The notes: a model not told the origin generated them from the sequence alone. Positions 35,589-48,823 are shown, counted from the first letter of the stretch. The stretch: DNA of 64,000 nucleotides from Omphiscola glabra (GCA_964017045.1 OZ024795.1:28868366-28932365); one strand, 5' to 3'. Numbers and translations are program-made.

Positions 35589-35864
35589 TCCTATCCACCA
35601 TTGCTGGATTGATACAGCGAACCTCGTGCCAACGACGCTCGTGAGAGTGTATCAGGGGGTTTGGGAGGATTGTGAGTGTGTGTGAGGAGGCTTGGCGAGG
35701 TTTTAGGATGAGATGGAGGAGGCTGGTGAGGGTGAATAATGTTTCGGTAAAACTTTTGTGTGAAACTGTTGACCGGCAACAAAAAAAGTTGCAATAAGAA
35801 GCACACATGTAAGCTCACAATATAACTCACAAGTAATGACCAGAAGGACAATGGTAGTATAGGA

Positions 35865-36295
35865 CTAAGAAAATAGTTGGATTGGAGCAGGGCAATAGTA
35901 GTATATGAGCAGGACAATAGTAGGACAGGAGGACATTATTAGGACAGACGCAGGACAAGTTTAGGGCATGAGCAATCAGGACAATAGTAGTATTTGAGCA
36001 GGACAATAGTAGGACAGGAGGACATTATTAGGACAGAAGCAAGACAAGTATAGGACATGAGCAAGACAATTGTATAGGACCAGGACAATAGTAGGAAATT
36101 AGTAGGGCATGAGCGGGGCAATTGTAGGACATGAGAAAGACAATAGTAGGACAGGAGGACATTATTAGGACTGACGCAGGACAGGTGTAGGACATGAGCA
36201 AGACAATTGTAGGACACGGGCAAGACAATTGTAGGACATGAGTAGGACTACTGTAGGACAGGAATGGGACAATAGTAGGACAGTAGCATGACTAG
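35865..36295. repeat. Degenerate 15-18 bp minisatellite
   Basis: aggacaatagtaggacatga gc words in irregular order. A ~110-bp segment (gacaatagtagtatttgagc... aggacattattaggacag) is repeated within it, so there is segment-level duplication over the basic unit. Confidence 0.85.
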
Positions 36296-36300
36296 CAGCT

Positions 36301-37204
36301 ACCACAAATAATGATGACCAGTAGCGGGACAGAAGGGCCTGGCCGGATCAAAGTCAGTTTAGAGCGGCAGTGTCCACAGGGGGGTATTATAAATTTGTCT
36401 GTGCGGCTTTTAGGAGTATTGATTATTGGAGGGGTTGGGGAGGGGGTGGGGAGAAATCAGGATCATGCCAAGATCGCGAGGCCAATGAGAGGGCAGGAAG
36501 TGAAACCAGACTTGTGTGGTGGAGGGATGCTCGTTAGTTGTGGATGGGATTTCGTGACGGAAGGGGAACGAGGTGGTTGCTAGTGGTTTAATGAGAACCA
36601 ACACTTAATTAAAAAAATAATTAAAATAAGGGATTTCTTATTTTGAAATAAAACATTTTTAACGACAATAACAAATAAAGAGATTATGAAGTGAAGGGTA
36701 AGTAAGAAATCATTGAAATAAAAGGCTTTAACGAAAAAAAATATATTTTAATTGTTTTGTGAATGGTAGACATTTAATCGAAGAGTTGAAAGATATGTGG
36801 ATTGTGGATACATATATAAAGAGAAAGAGGTCGCAGGGAGATGGCATGGACAGAAATGTCTGTCAATGTATAGATTTCAAAAGGGAAAATTGTTTAGGGG
36901 GAAAAATATACCTTTTTTTGTGTTGGAGTAAACTGTTCAAGTGTACGGCACAGTAATGAAATACAACGATCGGGTTGGTCTGGTAATCTTAGGATTAAGT
37001 CGCTTGGTGGTCAGTACACGCTTTAGGTCCGGTGGAGAAAGAGCACTTAACATTTTCTTGCCACATCTCTGTGGATGACACTGCTCCAATTTTGACCACT
37101 CGTCCCTGGTGGGGGTTGGGGGGGGGGGAAATCCAATCTTTCTGTATGATAGGAAATCAGCTCAATGTGAATGGATGATTTACAGCAGGACATTAACGGA
37201 AAGG
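36301..37204. other. Intronic sequence, nothing recognised
   Basis: AT-rich from 36600; G run at 37120-37129. No conserved frames. Confidence 0.4.
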
Positions 37205-37630
37205 TGCAGGACAGAACTGACCGTAACACTGTCAGGACAGAACTGACCATTAGCACTGTCAGAACAAAACTGACCATTAACACTGTCAGGACAGAACTGA
37301 ACATCAACACTGTCAGGACAGAACTGACCAATACACTACCAGGACAGAACTGACCATTAACACTGTCAGGACAGAACTGACCATTAACACTGGCAGGACA
37401 GAACTGACCATTAACACTGTCAGGACAGAACTGACCATTAACACTGTCAGGACAGAACTGACCATTACCACTGAATGAACTGAACTGACCATTAACACTG
37501 TGAGGACAGAACTGACCATTAACACTGTCAGGACAGAACTGACCATTACACTGTCTGGACAGAACTGACCATTAACACTGTATGAACAGAACTGACCATT
37601 AAAACTGTATGAACAGAACTGACCATTACC
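37205..37630. repeat. 27-bp minisatellite, ~15 copies
   Basis: cagaactgaccattaacact gtcagga, with variant units (tatgaac) at the 3' end. Confidence 0.95.
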
Positions 37631-37647
37631 ACTGCTCATCACCCCAA

Positions 37648-37679
37648 AACAAATAAACAAACAAACAAACAAACAAACC
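37648..37679. repeat. (caaa)n microsatellite
   Basis: aaataaacaaacaaacaaac run, about 7 units. Confidence 0.9.
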
Positions 37680-38114
37680 AGTAAAGTAGGCAAATCAAAG
37701 CCTGAGTAGCAAACAAAAGCGAATAACTACGTCAGCCTCTCTATTTTGAAGTCTTTCAGAACATTCAGACGTTGCATCAATTATGTAACAATCGATTACA
37801 GCAGAGTATCGCTGTGGACGTGTCCTTCCTGTGACAGCAGAAACACTCCCCCCCCCCCCAAAAAAAAAAAACCACCACATAATATCCTTGCTCTGTGCTC
37901 TTCGCTATTATAACAGTGAACAGTGCCATGTTTATTTCAAGACTTACCAATCAACAGCAGGCTAGATTGTTCATTGTTATCATCCATCAACGGTTTTTTG
38001 CAGCATTCTTAAGGGTATGGCTAGAAATGCATGCTTTTTTTCTCCATATATACATCGACGACTCCAAAAAAAAAAATAAAAAAATAATTAACGTGCTTGG
38101 TATCTGCAATGTAG
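37680..38114. other. Intronic sequence, nothing recognised
   Basis: C run then A run at 37849-37871. Confidence 0.4.
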
Positions 38115-38720
38115 CTCTGTAGTTGCATCTTTCCCTGTTGTCTCACATGCTACCTCTTATTTGCTACCGGTACCTATTTCTTATTTGCTACCTGTACCTA
38201 TTCTGTAGTTGCATCTTTCCCCATTGTCTCATATACTACCTAGTTCTAATTTGCTACCGGTACCTATTCTGTAGTTGCATCTTTCTCCACTGTCTAACTA
38301 GCTACCTAGTTCTTATTTGCTACCGGTACCTAGTTCTGTAGTTGCATCTTTCTCCACTGTCTAACTTTTTACCTAGGTCTGTAATTAGATTTTTCCACCG
38401 TAGAACTAGCTACCTAGTCGTAACTTGCCACACAGTTCTAGCTTGCCAGATAGTTCTAACTTGTAACATAGTTCTGTAGCGGCATCGTTCTTCGTTGTCC
38501 AACTTTCTACCCAGGTCTGTATATACCTTTCTCCACCGTCTAACCAGATACCTAATTCTAACTTGCTACTTAGTTCTAAACATGCTGCATAGTTCCAGCT
38601 TGCCACAAAGTTCTAAGTTGCCACATAGTTTTATATTTACATCGTTCTCCACTGCCCAACTCTCTACCTGGATCTTTGATTACATTTCTCCTTCAACTAG
38701 CCATCTACCTAGTTCTCACT
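38115..38720. repeat. ~66-bp degenerate minisatellite
   Basis: gtagttgcatctttctccac tgtctaac... ctagttctaatttgctacc ggtacctattct, clear for about 3.5 units to 38345, then decaying through 38720. Confidence 0.85.
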
Positions 38721-39481
38721 GGCCTCTTTTGACCCGTAGCACAGTAGCTTTATCTTTCTTCCCACACATACTCTTGAAAACTAAGGAGACCTGAATTTTT
38801 GGAAATACACACACAAATATTCTATGAATAACAAATTTCAACCTGCCCGAGAAAACATGCTGTTGTATGAGAGTGTTAGCAGAGGGAAATGGGACCAGGA
38901 TTGGGTGAGTGTCAGCATAACCAGTAAGTAATAAGCAGCTTTTAGAGGGGCCACACGACTGAGGATTTTTATAGATTCCAGAGAAATTGGTTCGGCTCTG
39001 AATAGTCCAGCCTGCCTGCATTATTAGTTTAGCTGGGAATATAGTGGTCTTCCCTCGGTTTGGTGGCCAGATTTTGTAGACCAACTTGTCTGCTTGCCTC
39101 CTGTGGTGACCCCCCCCCCCCCCCCCACCAACGTTGTTCTCACAGGCTAGTCCTAGACCTGTCACATTTACTATACAAGTATCTCTTATCGGCAAAATGT
39201 ATCGATCCTAATAAACAATTCCTATTCCATGTTGATTAATTATATTTACTGTTCATGTAAAAAGTAAAAAAAAGTCAAAAGCGGTGTCTCAACTAGGTGG
39301 GTAGCCAGCAGTGGAGCGCCGCCTTCTACAAGGCTGTTGTACACCAAGTGCCGCTTTAATTTCGAATGACCATTGTTGACGCGGAACACCATTAATGGAA
39401 AATGGAAACGAAAGATTTTTGTAAATAGTTACCTTACGAAAAAAAATAATTATGCAGGAATATTTTTACTCTTTTCCCCTT
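38721..39481. other. Intronic sequence, nothing recognised
   Basis: A 159-codon minus-strand frame (38716-39195) runs through a C run at 39108-39126; no similarity recognised and frame integrity depends on that homopolymer. Confidence 0.45.
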
Positions 39482-39570
39482 AAAATAACTTGACACACTT
39501 TTAGCAGCCTAAATAACTTGACACACTTTTAGCAGCCTAAATAACTTTACACACTTTTAGCAGCCTAATC
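39482..39570. repeat. 28-bp tandem repeat, 3 copies
   Basis: aaataacttgacacactttt agcagcct at 39483 and 39511, with a third copy following. Confidence 0.92.
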
Positions 39571-39826
39571 GGTTAGTTAACCTGTTGACATTCTCGCAGA
39601 TATCTTTTACTGCCAATACGCACCGAAAGGGGTCGGGTGTGTTGATCACCTTCTCAGATATTTTCAAGTTAAGGTTCTAGTGTCAGTTCCATTTATTAAA
39701 GTCATGGACTGGTCATGATGAAACTCCCACGGTGGACTGCAACCCCCCCCCCCCACTCCCCGGGGGAGGGGTGCATAGCCGCCAACATTTAACTGCAGCG
39801 GTTACTGGTTTTCAAAATTATGTTTT

Positions 39827-39957
39827 ATTGTCATCCATCTGTCCCCGCCCGAAGTAGGACACAGGAGCTATTGTCATCCATCTGTCCCCGCCCGAAGTAG
39901 GACACAGGAGCTATTGTCATCCATCTGTCCCCGCCCGAAGTAGGACACAGGAGCTAT
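39827..39957. repeat. 43-bp minisatellite, 3 identical copies
   Basis: ttgtcatccatctgtccccg cccgaagtaggacacaggag cta at 39828, 39871 and 39914. Confidence 0.95.
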
Positions 39958-40137
39958 TGTCAATCACTCCCTGCCCTCCCCGGAGTACATACTTCATAGT
40001 TGACATTGACAATTCCCCCCCCCCCAGAGTACGACATAGTTGATGTTGACAATCACTCCCTCTCCCGCTCCCCAGAGTATGACATGGTTGATATTGACAA
40101 TCAAACACCCCCCCCCCCCCCCTCAGTACGACATGTT
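39958..40137. repeat. ~60-bp degenerate tandem repeat, 3 copies
   Basis: attgtcaatcactccc... agtatgacatggttgatatt gac, with C runs of differing length. Confidence 0.75.
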
Positions 40138-40931
40138 TGACACCTACCCGCTCCTTGCTTACACCCGAATTCTTTATTTAACATGACTTATTATATATTA
40201 TTTTTATTTATGTTTAAGTTAAATTATAAATCCAATTTTCTAATCATTGTGAGCTGGTTCCGCCTTAGCTGAGCTGGTATCTCCCCTCCCCCACCTCAAC
40301 ACTCACACACGATGTTATACACGTCTGTGTTCAAACATTTCTAAGTCGGCTCTTGGAGCCTCATTAAAAGATATTTGTAAAGAAGTCTGCAGAGATTTGT
40401 ACCACGTGACGCAACGTTTCAGCAGCGGACCTTTTCACAATTCCCGGTTTGCTAACAGGCTTTTTGAATCAATGTTCCGTTGACCTACTTTTAGTCCAGG
40501 GAAAGTTGCCAGAAGGAAATGATGCCACCACAAGGCTTCTCTGTAGGAAGACAATTGCACAATTCTAGCTCCTGCAGATGTATTATCAGTGCTCCACCTA
40601 CTTGCGCCCCCACTCTTTTACTAACACAATGCCGCACTTATTTAAAGAAATTAGATTTGGAATGTGTACCAGTATTATCCTCAACGAGCAATTTGGAGGT
40701 CTAACATTAAAAATCTTTCGAAATAGATTTCGTATAGCCGTGGTCAACCTGTGTTTTTAATTGATCGTTTTCAACCTCTTTTGTGCTGGTGTGTGTGTGT
40801 GGGGCGGGGGGGGGGGGTACTGGGGGCGTCTTTTGATATCAAAACTACTTTAAAAAATTCATTGACATTCCTTTCAAAATAATAACATAATGTGTATTAG
40901 TTATTTGCAAGCAATATCGATGTCACGACTG
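40138..40931. other. Intronic sequence, nothing recognised
   Basis: (gt)n then G run at 40791-40817. No conserved frame. Confidence 0.4.
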
Positions 40932-41120
40932 AGACATTGCATCAAACAAAAGTGTTGAGATGATTTGAAACATTGCATCAAACAGAAGTGTTGAAATGAT
41001 GTGAAACATTGCATCAAACAGAAGTGTTGAGATGACGTGAAACATTGCATCGAACAGAAGTGTTGAGATGATGTGAAACATTGTATCAAACGAATGTTTT
41101 GAGATGATGTGAACCAACAG
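40932..41120. repeat. 36-bp minisatellite, 5 copies
   Basis: acattgcatcaaacagaagt gttgagatgatgtgaa. Confidence 0.95.
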
Positions 41121-42625
41121 AAGTGTGGAGGAGATGATCGTGTTTAAGACACTAGGTAGTCATTTCATGTTTCTCCTTAATTCCTTGGTTTCATCAATCG
41201 ACAGTTCCAGAAGTCGTGTGAAACAGAAAGTAAATGTGTCACACGTGTTACCGCCGTGGGACTTAGTTTAATCTTTAGGAACGTTCGTTTGGTCTGTCGT
41301 GACGCAAGACAGTAAGAGTTGACATGTGGAGCACATCCAGCTGCCACTAAAAGCGTTAATTCCAGATAGTAAGGTATATTGTATAGGAGCGCCCCCGAGT
41401 AATACTTGGATAATAACGCCCCCCCCCCCTGTAACGCATTAAGGATAATTCACAGTTTGAAATAACCGTTTCAGTTGTCTCAATGTCTCTTCCACACTCG
41501 TTTTCTGATGTTGGATCTGTGACACCCCCACCCCCTCCTTTTCCTTTAAACAACCACCACACCTTTTAATTATTTTTTGTTTAAAGCTCTAGAAATAAGA
41601 ATTGATGATTTATCATTTAGGTCCGCCAGGCTCATCCATGTGCCCTTAAATCACGACGGTATCCCTGCCTCTCGGTGCCATGCTCACAAAGTGGTGCGGG
41701 TATTGCAGGAATGGCTGCCCTGGCGAGGAGTGAATGGTTTAATATCTTATGATTAATGTTGGAAGAACACTTTGCACCTTTGTGTTCCTCTAGGAACGAA
41801 GCCCGGAGTGTTGTTCCAATATTTGTGTGCCGTGAGCCGCATCAAGGAATCGATATCAGATGGAAACAAATATTCGAGAAAATAATGAAAGTTCCTCGAT
41901 TCTGGTGCTTAAATTACGAATACCTCTCACTTAATCCGGTGTAAAATATAAGTCGTGATTTGGGGGTGGGGGGTCAGAAACAAAAGTCAGGATTATAATG
42001 ATTAAATCATTGACTGTTAACATTAATATACTTATTAATATTGTAGATATTTTCCGAAAGAAACTTAACATTATCGCACTCGCCTGTCAGCTCAACCTTA
42101 GACGATGTGCACAGTGTACATAACTAGAGCCGAGTTGGCACATGCTCGCGGATACGCTGCTGGCACACATCCACGCGAGGTGGTAACAAGGGAACATCCA
42201 CGTGGCTGTGTGATTTCACACACAGCTATATTTTATTATTTTAATTAGCGGCTGAACGAAGGTGAATTCTTTCAGTGTACATTCACTTCCAGCAAGCACC
42301 AACTGGATTAAGCTGTCAGTTAAACAGTTCTGAAATCAAACGCCGATGTATAAACTATTAAACTTTTCCTTGTTGAAGATGTTGATTAGAGATTAACTTT
42401 TAACATTAGAGATTCAGTTATACCAAAGGTCTGCAACTCAGCCACTTGAAAGGTGTTTTGCCGGGGCGTGACTGTTGGGGGGGGGGCGCATGGCACCATG
42501 ATTGGTCATCAGTAAGTCTTGTCTACTAATACAAGTTGTGATACCACTCACTCCTGGAGGAACCTGTACGAAGGTTGGATGCCGCACGAGCTGCAGAGGC
42601 TGCCGCCGTTCAAAACGTGAAAGCA
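41121..42625. other. Intronic sequence, nothing recognised
   Basis: 1.5 kb, C run at 41421-41429 and G run at 42477-42487. Short unrecognised frames only. Confidence 0.45.
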
Positions 42626-42669
42626 CTCGGTATCAGCTCGGTATCAGCTCGGTATCAGCTCGGTATCAG
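42626..42669. repeat. 11-bp tandem repeat, 4 copies
   Basis: ctcggtatcag repeated exactly. Confidence 0.92.
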
Positions 42670-42779
42670 ACTAGTTGTGAATTGCTTGACGGAATAACAT
42701 AAACTGAATTGATTGTGTTTTTTTTTTTTTTTTAAATAACGGAACATATTTAGAAATTGAAGAAGTTCAATAATATGAA

Positions 42780-43175
42780 ATATATTTGAATTATTATTAT
42801 TATTATAAGAATTATTCTTTTATAGCGTAATGTCCCAACCTAGGGCTGGGCTCACCACACTGTACAATTTAACAAACATAATCACCAACTTAAAAATTAG
42901 CATACATACATTAAATCAAACAAAACAAATGAGTATTCGCCCAACCATTCCATAACTTTTTAAATGTCAAGCCATGGACGGCACCCAGCAGTATCATCTA
43001 TCGGTCAGAGGCGGGAATCAGTCAGGATAGTAGAGTTTAAAGAGATGTGTTTTGGGTGCAATTTTGAATGCTGTGATGGTTGGTCTATTGCGGATGTGTT
43101 GGGGGGGGGGGGGGGAAAGAGAATTCCATTGTTTGGGGGCACAGAAAGAGAAAGATCTTTCACCGTATGTTCTTG
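42780..43175 (-). repeat. Possible dispersed element with (aat)n tail
   Basis: Read on the minus strand, this ends in ataatattc-like (aat)n sequence (about 42790-42807 on +). That is preceded by ctataaaagaataattctta and a 'ttgtacagtgtggtgagccc' block, the layout of a SINE/LINE 3' end. The segment near 43120-43160 is reminiscent of a common invertebrate repeat, from memory only. Confidence 0.35.
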
Positions 43176-43439
43176 TGCGATACCACTGTATATAAACAAG
43201 AGCATGGACTAAGGGTTTTTTGTTGCACTAATGAATATGTCATGTTGCAAGCATTCCCTGACTCGATTCAACTCATTCAAATCATTGTTAATGCAACGTT
43301 GACTGTTGTTACTAAGAGGGTCAAACGTAACTCAGTCAATTCTATAAAAGTCAGCTGTAAAAATGGAAGCCTCATTTTTCTATTAATGTCGATTATAACA
43401 ATGATAGGCTAGCATCTATACAATTGATCTGTAACCACG

Positions 43440-44228
43440 ATAGTCACCTTTATATGAAAATCAACTTAAACACTGTCATTTCTAAAAAAGTCAATAGAAG
43501 AACTACTACTTCTATAAAAGTCAACTGTAGCACTGCTACTTCTATAAAAGTCAACTGTAGCACTGCTACTTCTATATAAGTCTACTGTAGCACTGCTACT
43601 TCTATAAAATCTACTGTAGCACTGCTACTTCTATAAAAGTCAACTGTAGCACTGCTACTTTTATAAAAGTCAACTGTAGCACTGCTACTTCTATAAAGGT
43701 CAACTGTAGCACTGCTACTTCTATAAAAGTCATATGTAGCAGTGCTACTTCTATAAAAGTCAACTGTAGCACTGCTACTTCTATATAAGTCTACTGTAGC
43801 ACTGCTACTTCTATATAAGTCTACTGTAGCACTGCTACTTCTATAAAAATCTACTGTAGCACTGCTACTTCTATAAAAGTCAACTGTAGCACTGCTACTT
43901 CTATAAAAGTCATCTGTAGCAGTGCTACTTCTGTAAAAGTCAACTGTGACACTGCTACTTCTATAAAAGTCAACTGTAGCACTGCTACTTCTGTAAAAGT
44001 CAACTGTGACACTGCTACTTCTATAAAAGTCAACTGTAGCACTGCTACTTCTATAGCAGTCTACTGTAATACTACTTCTATAAGAGCCAACTGTAATACT
44101 GCTACTTCTATAAATGTCAACTGTAACACTGCCTGTCAGTTTATAAAAGTCAACTGAAGAAATTAAAGTCTCTTTCTATACAAGTCAACTGTAACATTGC
44201 TACTCTTATACAAGGCAACTGTAACATT
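43440..44228. repeat. 30-bp minisatellite, ~25 copies
   Basis: cactgctacttctataaaag tcaactgtag, with variants (tatataagtctactg, gtgacac, catctgtagcagt) that recur in blocks. One block of about 60 bp (cttctgtaaaagtcaactgt gac) is repeated at 43925 and 43985. Confidence 0.96.
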
Positions 44229-44814
44229 GACTTGTTACCGGGAAACCGCTATAAGTTAATTGATAGCAAACAGGCTTGTCCCACGGCAGCAGATCTCAAA
44301 CATAATAACTTGTCACGCCCTCGGGCACTCTCGATTGTGATGGAATTCTTGTCCCACGTAACAGGTCGAGGCTCAAAGACCATCGGTTATTTCCCGGGAC
44401 CGCTCATTGATTCGTGCACAGCATTTTTAAATTTATGAGCCCGGCCATGCATCCGCGGCTAAATTCGATTAACGGTCGGTGGTTTGGTTTCAAGAATCTG
44501 AAGCATGTTTGATTAGATAAAATGATTAGATGAAAATTAATCTTGCATATCACAGATCCCTCACTGCCTGCCTGCTTGCCACCTCCTCCATGCTTGCCCT
44601 TCATTTTCCACTCTTCCATGCATGCCCTCCCCATCCTTGCCATCCCTCCTTGTCCTTCCTGCCTCCTAGCCTGGCATTTTCGCCAGCATGTCGTCTGACC
44701 GCGTTGTTGAATGGTGTATGATGTCCATTTGTTAAATTTTAGACTTTGGTGATGTGGTCAGAACGACCTGCAAACTGACTCCGGGCCAGAAATCACTTGG
44801 AGCTTTGAGTGTGC
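44229..44814. other. Intronic sequence, nothing recognised
   Basis: Unique-looking; CT-rich around 44570-44680. Confidence 0.4.
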
Positions 44815-45065
44815 GGGTGTGAGTGGTTGTTTGGAAGGTATGGGAGGGTGGTTGTGGGAAGTTGTGTTTGTTGTGGGAAGGTATGAGTGGGTGGTTGTGG
44901 GAAGGTATGGGTAGGTGGTTGAGGGAAGGTGTGGTTGGTTGTGGGAAGGTATGAGTGGGTTGTTGTGGGAAGGTATGGATGGTTGTGGGAACGTATGGGT
45001 GGTTGTGGGAAGGTATGGGTGGTTGTGGGAAGGTATGGGTGGTTGTGGGAAGGTATGGATGGGTA
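44815..45065. repeat. ~19-bp G-rich minisatellite, ~13 copies
   Basis: gggaaggtatgggtggttgt. G-triplets separated by short loops make the + strand a possible G-quadruplex former. Confidence 0.92.
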
Positions 45066-45295
45066 GACGTGTGCTATAGGCGCTATGTACAGCTCACATA
45101 AATGAGACACAAGCAGTTGGTTCAAATAAGACAATCAATGCCTAGCTTTAATTATGATTTAAATCAAATACAAGTTCAAACGTCTCGGCGAATGCCTTCA
45201 TCCGTGCAACTAAAAAAACATAATTATAATTATAAATTACATTAAGTGAAAGTGAAAGAACGGAATAAAAATGGACACAAGTCCCTAACGAATAC
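45066..45295. other. Intronic sequence, nothing recognised
   Basis: No structure noted. Confidence 0.4.
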
Positions 45296-45296
45296 A

Positions 45297-45354
45297 GCTC
45301 AGCATGTAACTATTATATAGCTCAGCATGTAACTATTATATAGCTCAGCATATT
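45297..45354. repeat. 23-bp tandem repeat, 2.5 copies
   Basis: gctcagcatgtaactattat ata at 45297 and 45320. Confidence 0.9.
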
Positions 45355-46067
45355 GCTGAACAATGCCCCCCATCCCCTTTCTAGTATTTTCTAGTATTGT
45401 AAAAATAATTTTTCAGCTTCATGTCGGTATTAATTTCTCGACACATCCTCGCGAAGGTTGCCAAATTCCTGATAAGAAAAAGGTGCCCCTCGTTAAGTCT
45501 ACCTGACCTAACCTGACCTAATCTGATTGGATCTCATTTACAAAACAGCACATGCGCCATGTCTGTTTTTAAACTTAAAGAGATTAGAGAGGGTAATGCA
45601 TTATTTTAAAAAATGGCTATTACTTTTATCGTGGTAACCGGTTCTAGAACCAAAATGGATCTAGATTTTAGCCAGTTAAAAGTTACTCCTATCCTGGATA
45701 AACTTCGCCTGAAGTATCACGGCTGCCCCAGTGTAAAACGGTAGCCCAGGGTAACACGGCGGCCCAGGGTATTCACTGCTGCCCCAATGACTATATTAAA
45801 TCTGAAACAACACATTAATCCTATCACATTGCTTGCATAGCTTTTAAATAAGAAAAAAAACAAAAAAAAAAAAAAATCCGCCCTTTAATTAAAGTTCTTA
45901 TCACAAAACGAGATTCCGTTTACCTTGTTTCACCTCGGCCTTCAGTCAGTCCCCATCACCTTTTTAACACCCCCGTCTTGGCCAAAGCTGTCCCAGAATT
46001 CTGAGTTCCGTAAAACGATACAAAACAGGCGTGCCTTTCCATCGACACTGATATTGTTGGCAGCTCT
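45355..46067. other. Intronic sequence, nothing recognised
   Basis: A small 'gcccagggtaacacggcg' duplication (45735-45775) and A runs at 45850-45875. Confidence 0.4.
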
Positions 46068-46258
46068 TCTCTCTCTTTCCCTTTATCTCTCTCTCCCCTT
46101 TCACCTCTCTCTCTCTCCCCCTTTCATCTCTCTCATCCCTTTTCTCTCATCCTTTCCCTCCTTGTCCCTCCCTCTCTTCCTCCCTCTCCATGTCTCCCTC
46201 TGCCTCACTTTTCTCTTCCCCCCACTCTCTCTTCCTTCCTCCCATCATCCCTATCGTT
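46068..46258. repeat. CT-rich low-complexity tract
   Basis: ctctctttccctttatctct-type pyrimidine tract; the frame over it is low-complexity. Confidence 0.9.
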
Positions 46259-46552
46259 TCTTCTGATAAGGCTCCTGACAAAACCCAGGTGACGTTATCT
46301 TAAAGGTACATGAATCTAGATATTCTCTCCGGGGACGACAGTATTTTCTTGACCTAAAACAATGCCATAAGTTATCGCCTGTACAAAAATCTCAAGGAAG
46401 CGTTAGTCATTGAACAGACATAATCCACTGGTGCCATTAACAGACCTGGTTACCCTCAAAGTCTTAAAATTGTTCAATATCATCACAAAATCGTTCAATA
46501 CATTTTTTTAATAGTAGAAAATAAACATACAGTATATAAAATGTACACACCT

Positions 46553-46600
46553 CAAAATCGTACATTGTACGCCAAAATCGTAAGAGTAAACAGGTCTGCT
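46553..46600. repeat. Dispersed repeat (aaaatcgtacatt), copy A
   Basis: aaaatcgtacattgtacgcc aaaatcgtaagagtaaacag gtctg recurs with few changes at 50605-50652. Confidence 0.7.
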
Positions 46601-47431
46601 TGAAACCCCCCCCCCCCAACAACATCCGACTATGATTCTCATGGGTAAGCTGATGGGTAGGGCTGATAGGTTAGCTGATGGGTAGGGTGATAGGTAAGGT
46701 GACTGGATTTTTGTCCAAAATGAAAGATAATCATTATTTTTTGATTATCAATGATTTTTTAAAATTATGAAGAAAGAAAAATCCTGTTTTGAAGTATTAA
46801 AATATATTTGCCAGTAATTTTGTCACTAGATGTTGACTGTAACTTCTCCCTTCTTAAAGTGATGATTTGATAGGAATGTTATCCCAGGCCATAGATTAAG
46901 CCGCCTTCAGGACAAATTGAAGCACTTTACCGCCAGTGAAATCTCGAGACAGCCGGTCAGCTCGTGACGACCGGCTCTCGGTTAAGTTAAGCGGTCGAAA
47001 ATATAAACTGGTTTTCACAAATTGATTGCAAATGGTCTGAGTCTGGCCACGTTGGGTCATCTTTTAGAAGCCCTCGGCGCTAGTCTCGAAAACAAGAAAA
47101 ACAACATAACGTCCACGAGGCTGGTGATCATCGATGCGGTTTTAATCAGGTGCGGACATTAAAACAGTGACTAGTCTCCGAAATTACTACTACTGTCCTA
47201 TGGGTATTTTGCATTCAAACGATCCAAGACTGGGAAGTCACACTGTCCAGATCCGGTCGCCCACCAGATCAATGTCATTCAGGTCACACAAGTCCCCCGT
47301 TGCTTTGTTACCCCCGAACTCTGAACGTGTGGCGCTCCATGCTAATGTGCGTGTTTTCATCCAAAGATTTTAAGCTGTTTTCCTTAATGAAATGGCACAC
47401 CGTTGTCGATAGTACAGTCAGACATCGGAAG
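46601..47431. other. Intronic sequence, nothing recognised
   Basis: C run (46606-46616) and a short gctgatgggtagg repeat (46648-46710). Confidence 0.4.
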
Positions 47432-47862
47432 GATGGTATTTGGCTGTAAGGAAAAGGTGGTATTTTCCTGTAAGGAAAAGGTGATATTTGGCTGTAACGA
47501 GAAGGTGGTATTTGGCTGTGACGAGAAGGTGGTATTTGGCTGTAACGAGAATATGGTATTTGGCTGTAAGGAAAAAGAGGTATTTGGCTGTAAGGAAAAG
47601 GTGGTGTATGGCTGTAAAGAAAATGTGGTATTTTGCTGTACCGAGGTGGTGTTTGGCTGTAACGAGAAGGTGGTATTTGGCTGTAACAAGAAGGTGGTAT
47701 TTGGCTGTAACGAGAAGGTGGTATTTGGCTGTAACGAGAAGGTGGTATTTGGCTGTAACGAGAAGGTGGTATTTGGCTGTAACGAGAAGGTGGTATTTGG
47801 CTGTAACGAGAAGGTGGTATTTGGCTGTAACGAGAAGGTGGTATCTGGTTGTACTATATAAA
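47432..47862. repeat. 24-bp minisatellite, 18 copies
   Basis: aacgagaaggtggtatttgg ctgt. The 5' half varies (aaggaaaag, gacgagaag) while the last eight units are near identical. Unit length divisible by three keeps frames open on both strands. Confidence 0.96.
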
Positions 47863-47948
47863 TAAAAGGGTGGATTTTTAAAAATAAGTACATTAAATAG
47901 GAAGCCATTAAACTTTAAAAGACTCCTCAGCTCAATTCCTTGATTTGG

Positions 47949-48490
47949 TTCCACCCCACTCAGTGGACTGTTCCAACCACCCCACTCAGTGGACTGTTCC
48001 ACCCACCCCACTCAGTGGACTGTTCCACCCACCCCACTCGGTGGACTGTTCCACCCACCCCACTCGGTGGACTGTTCCACCCACCACTCTCAGTGGACTG
48101 TTCCAACCACCCCACTCAGTGGACTGTTCCACCCACCCCACTCAGTGGACTGTTCCAACCACCACACTCAGTGGACTGTTCCACCCACCCCACTCAGTGG
48201 ACTGTTCCAACCACCACACTCAGTGGACTGTTCCACCCACCCCACTCAGTGGACTGTTCCAACCACCACACTCAGTGGACTGTTCCACCCACCCCACTCA
48301 GTGGACTGTTCCAACCACCCCACTCAGTGGACTGTTCCACCCACCCTACTTAGTGGACAGTTCCACCCACCCCACTCAGTGGACTGTTCCACCCACCCCA
48401 CTCAGTGGACTGTTCCACCCACCACCGCTCAATGGACTGTTCCACCCACCACCGCTCAGTATACTGTTCCACCCACCACCGCTCAGTGGC
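47949..48490. repeat. 26-bp hairpin-cored minisatellite, ~21 copies
   Basis: Units cactcagtggactgttccac ccaccc at 47957, 47983 and 48009, continuing to 48490. The core ccact-c-agtgg is a perfect inverted repeat in most units. Between about 48140 and 48330 two versions (ccaaccaccaca and ccacccacccca) alternate, a dimeric higher-order pattern. Confidence 0.96.
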
Positions 48491-48525
48491 GTCTTAAAAG
48501 AGTTGAGGTTGATCAGTGTATGGTC

Positions 48526-48823
48526 GACTGTCTTGTAACATTGTCCCAGCAATTACACGACTGTCTTGTAACATTGTCCCAGCAATTACACGACTGTCTT
48601 GTAACATTGTCCCAGCAATTACACGACTGTCTTGTAACATTGTCCCAGCAATTACACGACTGTCTTGTAACATTGTCCAAGCAATGACACGACTGTCTTG
48701 TAACATTGTCCAAGCAATGACACGACTGTCTTGTAACATTGTCCCAGCAATTACACGACTGTCTTGTACCATTGTCCCAGCATTTACACGACTGTCTTGT
48801 AACATTGTCCCAGAAATTACACG
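48526..48823. repeat. 33-bp minisatellite, 9 copies
   Basis: gactgtcttgtaacattgtc ccagcaattacac at constant spacing with no spacers; it starts only ~35 bp after the 26-bp array. Confidence 0.96.

Noticed and set aside
38716..39195. 159-codon minus-strand frame
   Set aside because: Continuity depends on a C homopolymer of uncertain length; no similarity recognised.
48526..48823. CRISPR-like regular 33-bp repeats (also the 30-bp array at 43440 and the 36-bp arrays)
   Set aside because: Repeats are directly tandem with no variable spacers, no cas genes are present, and the context is an animal intron.
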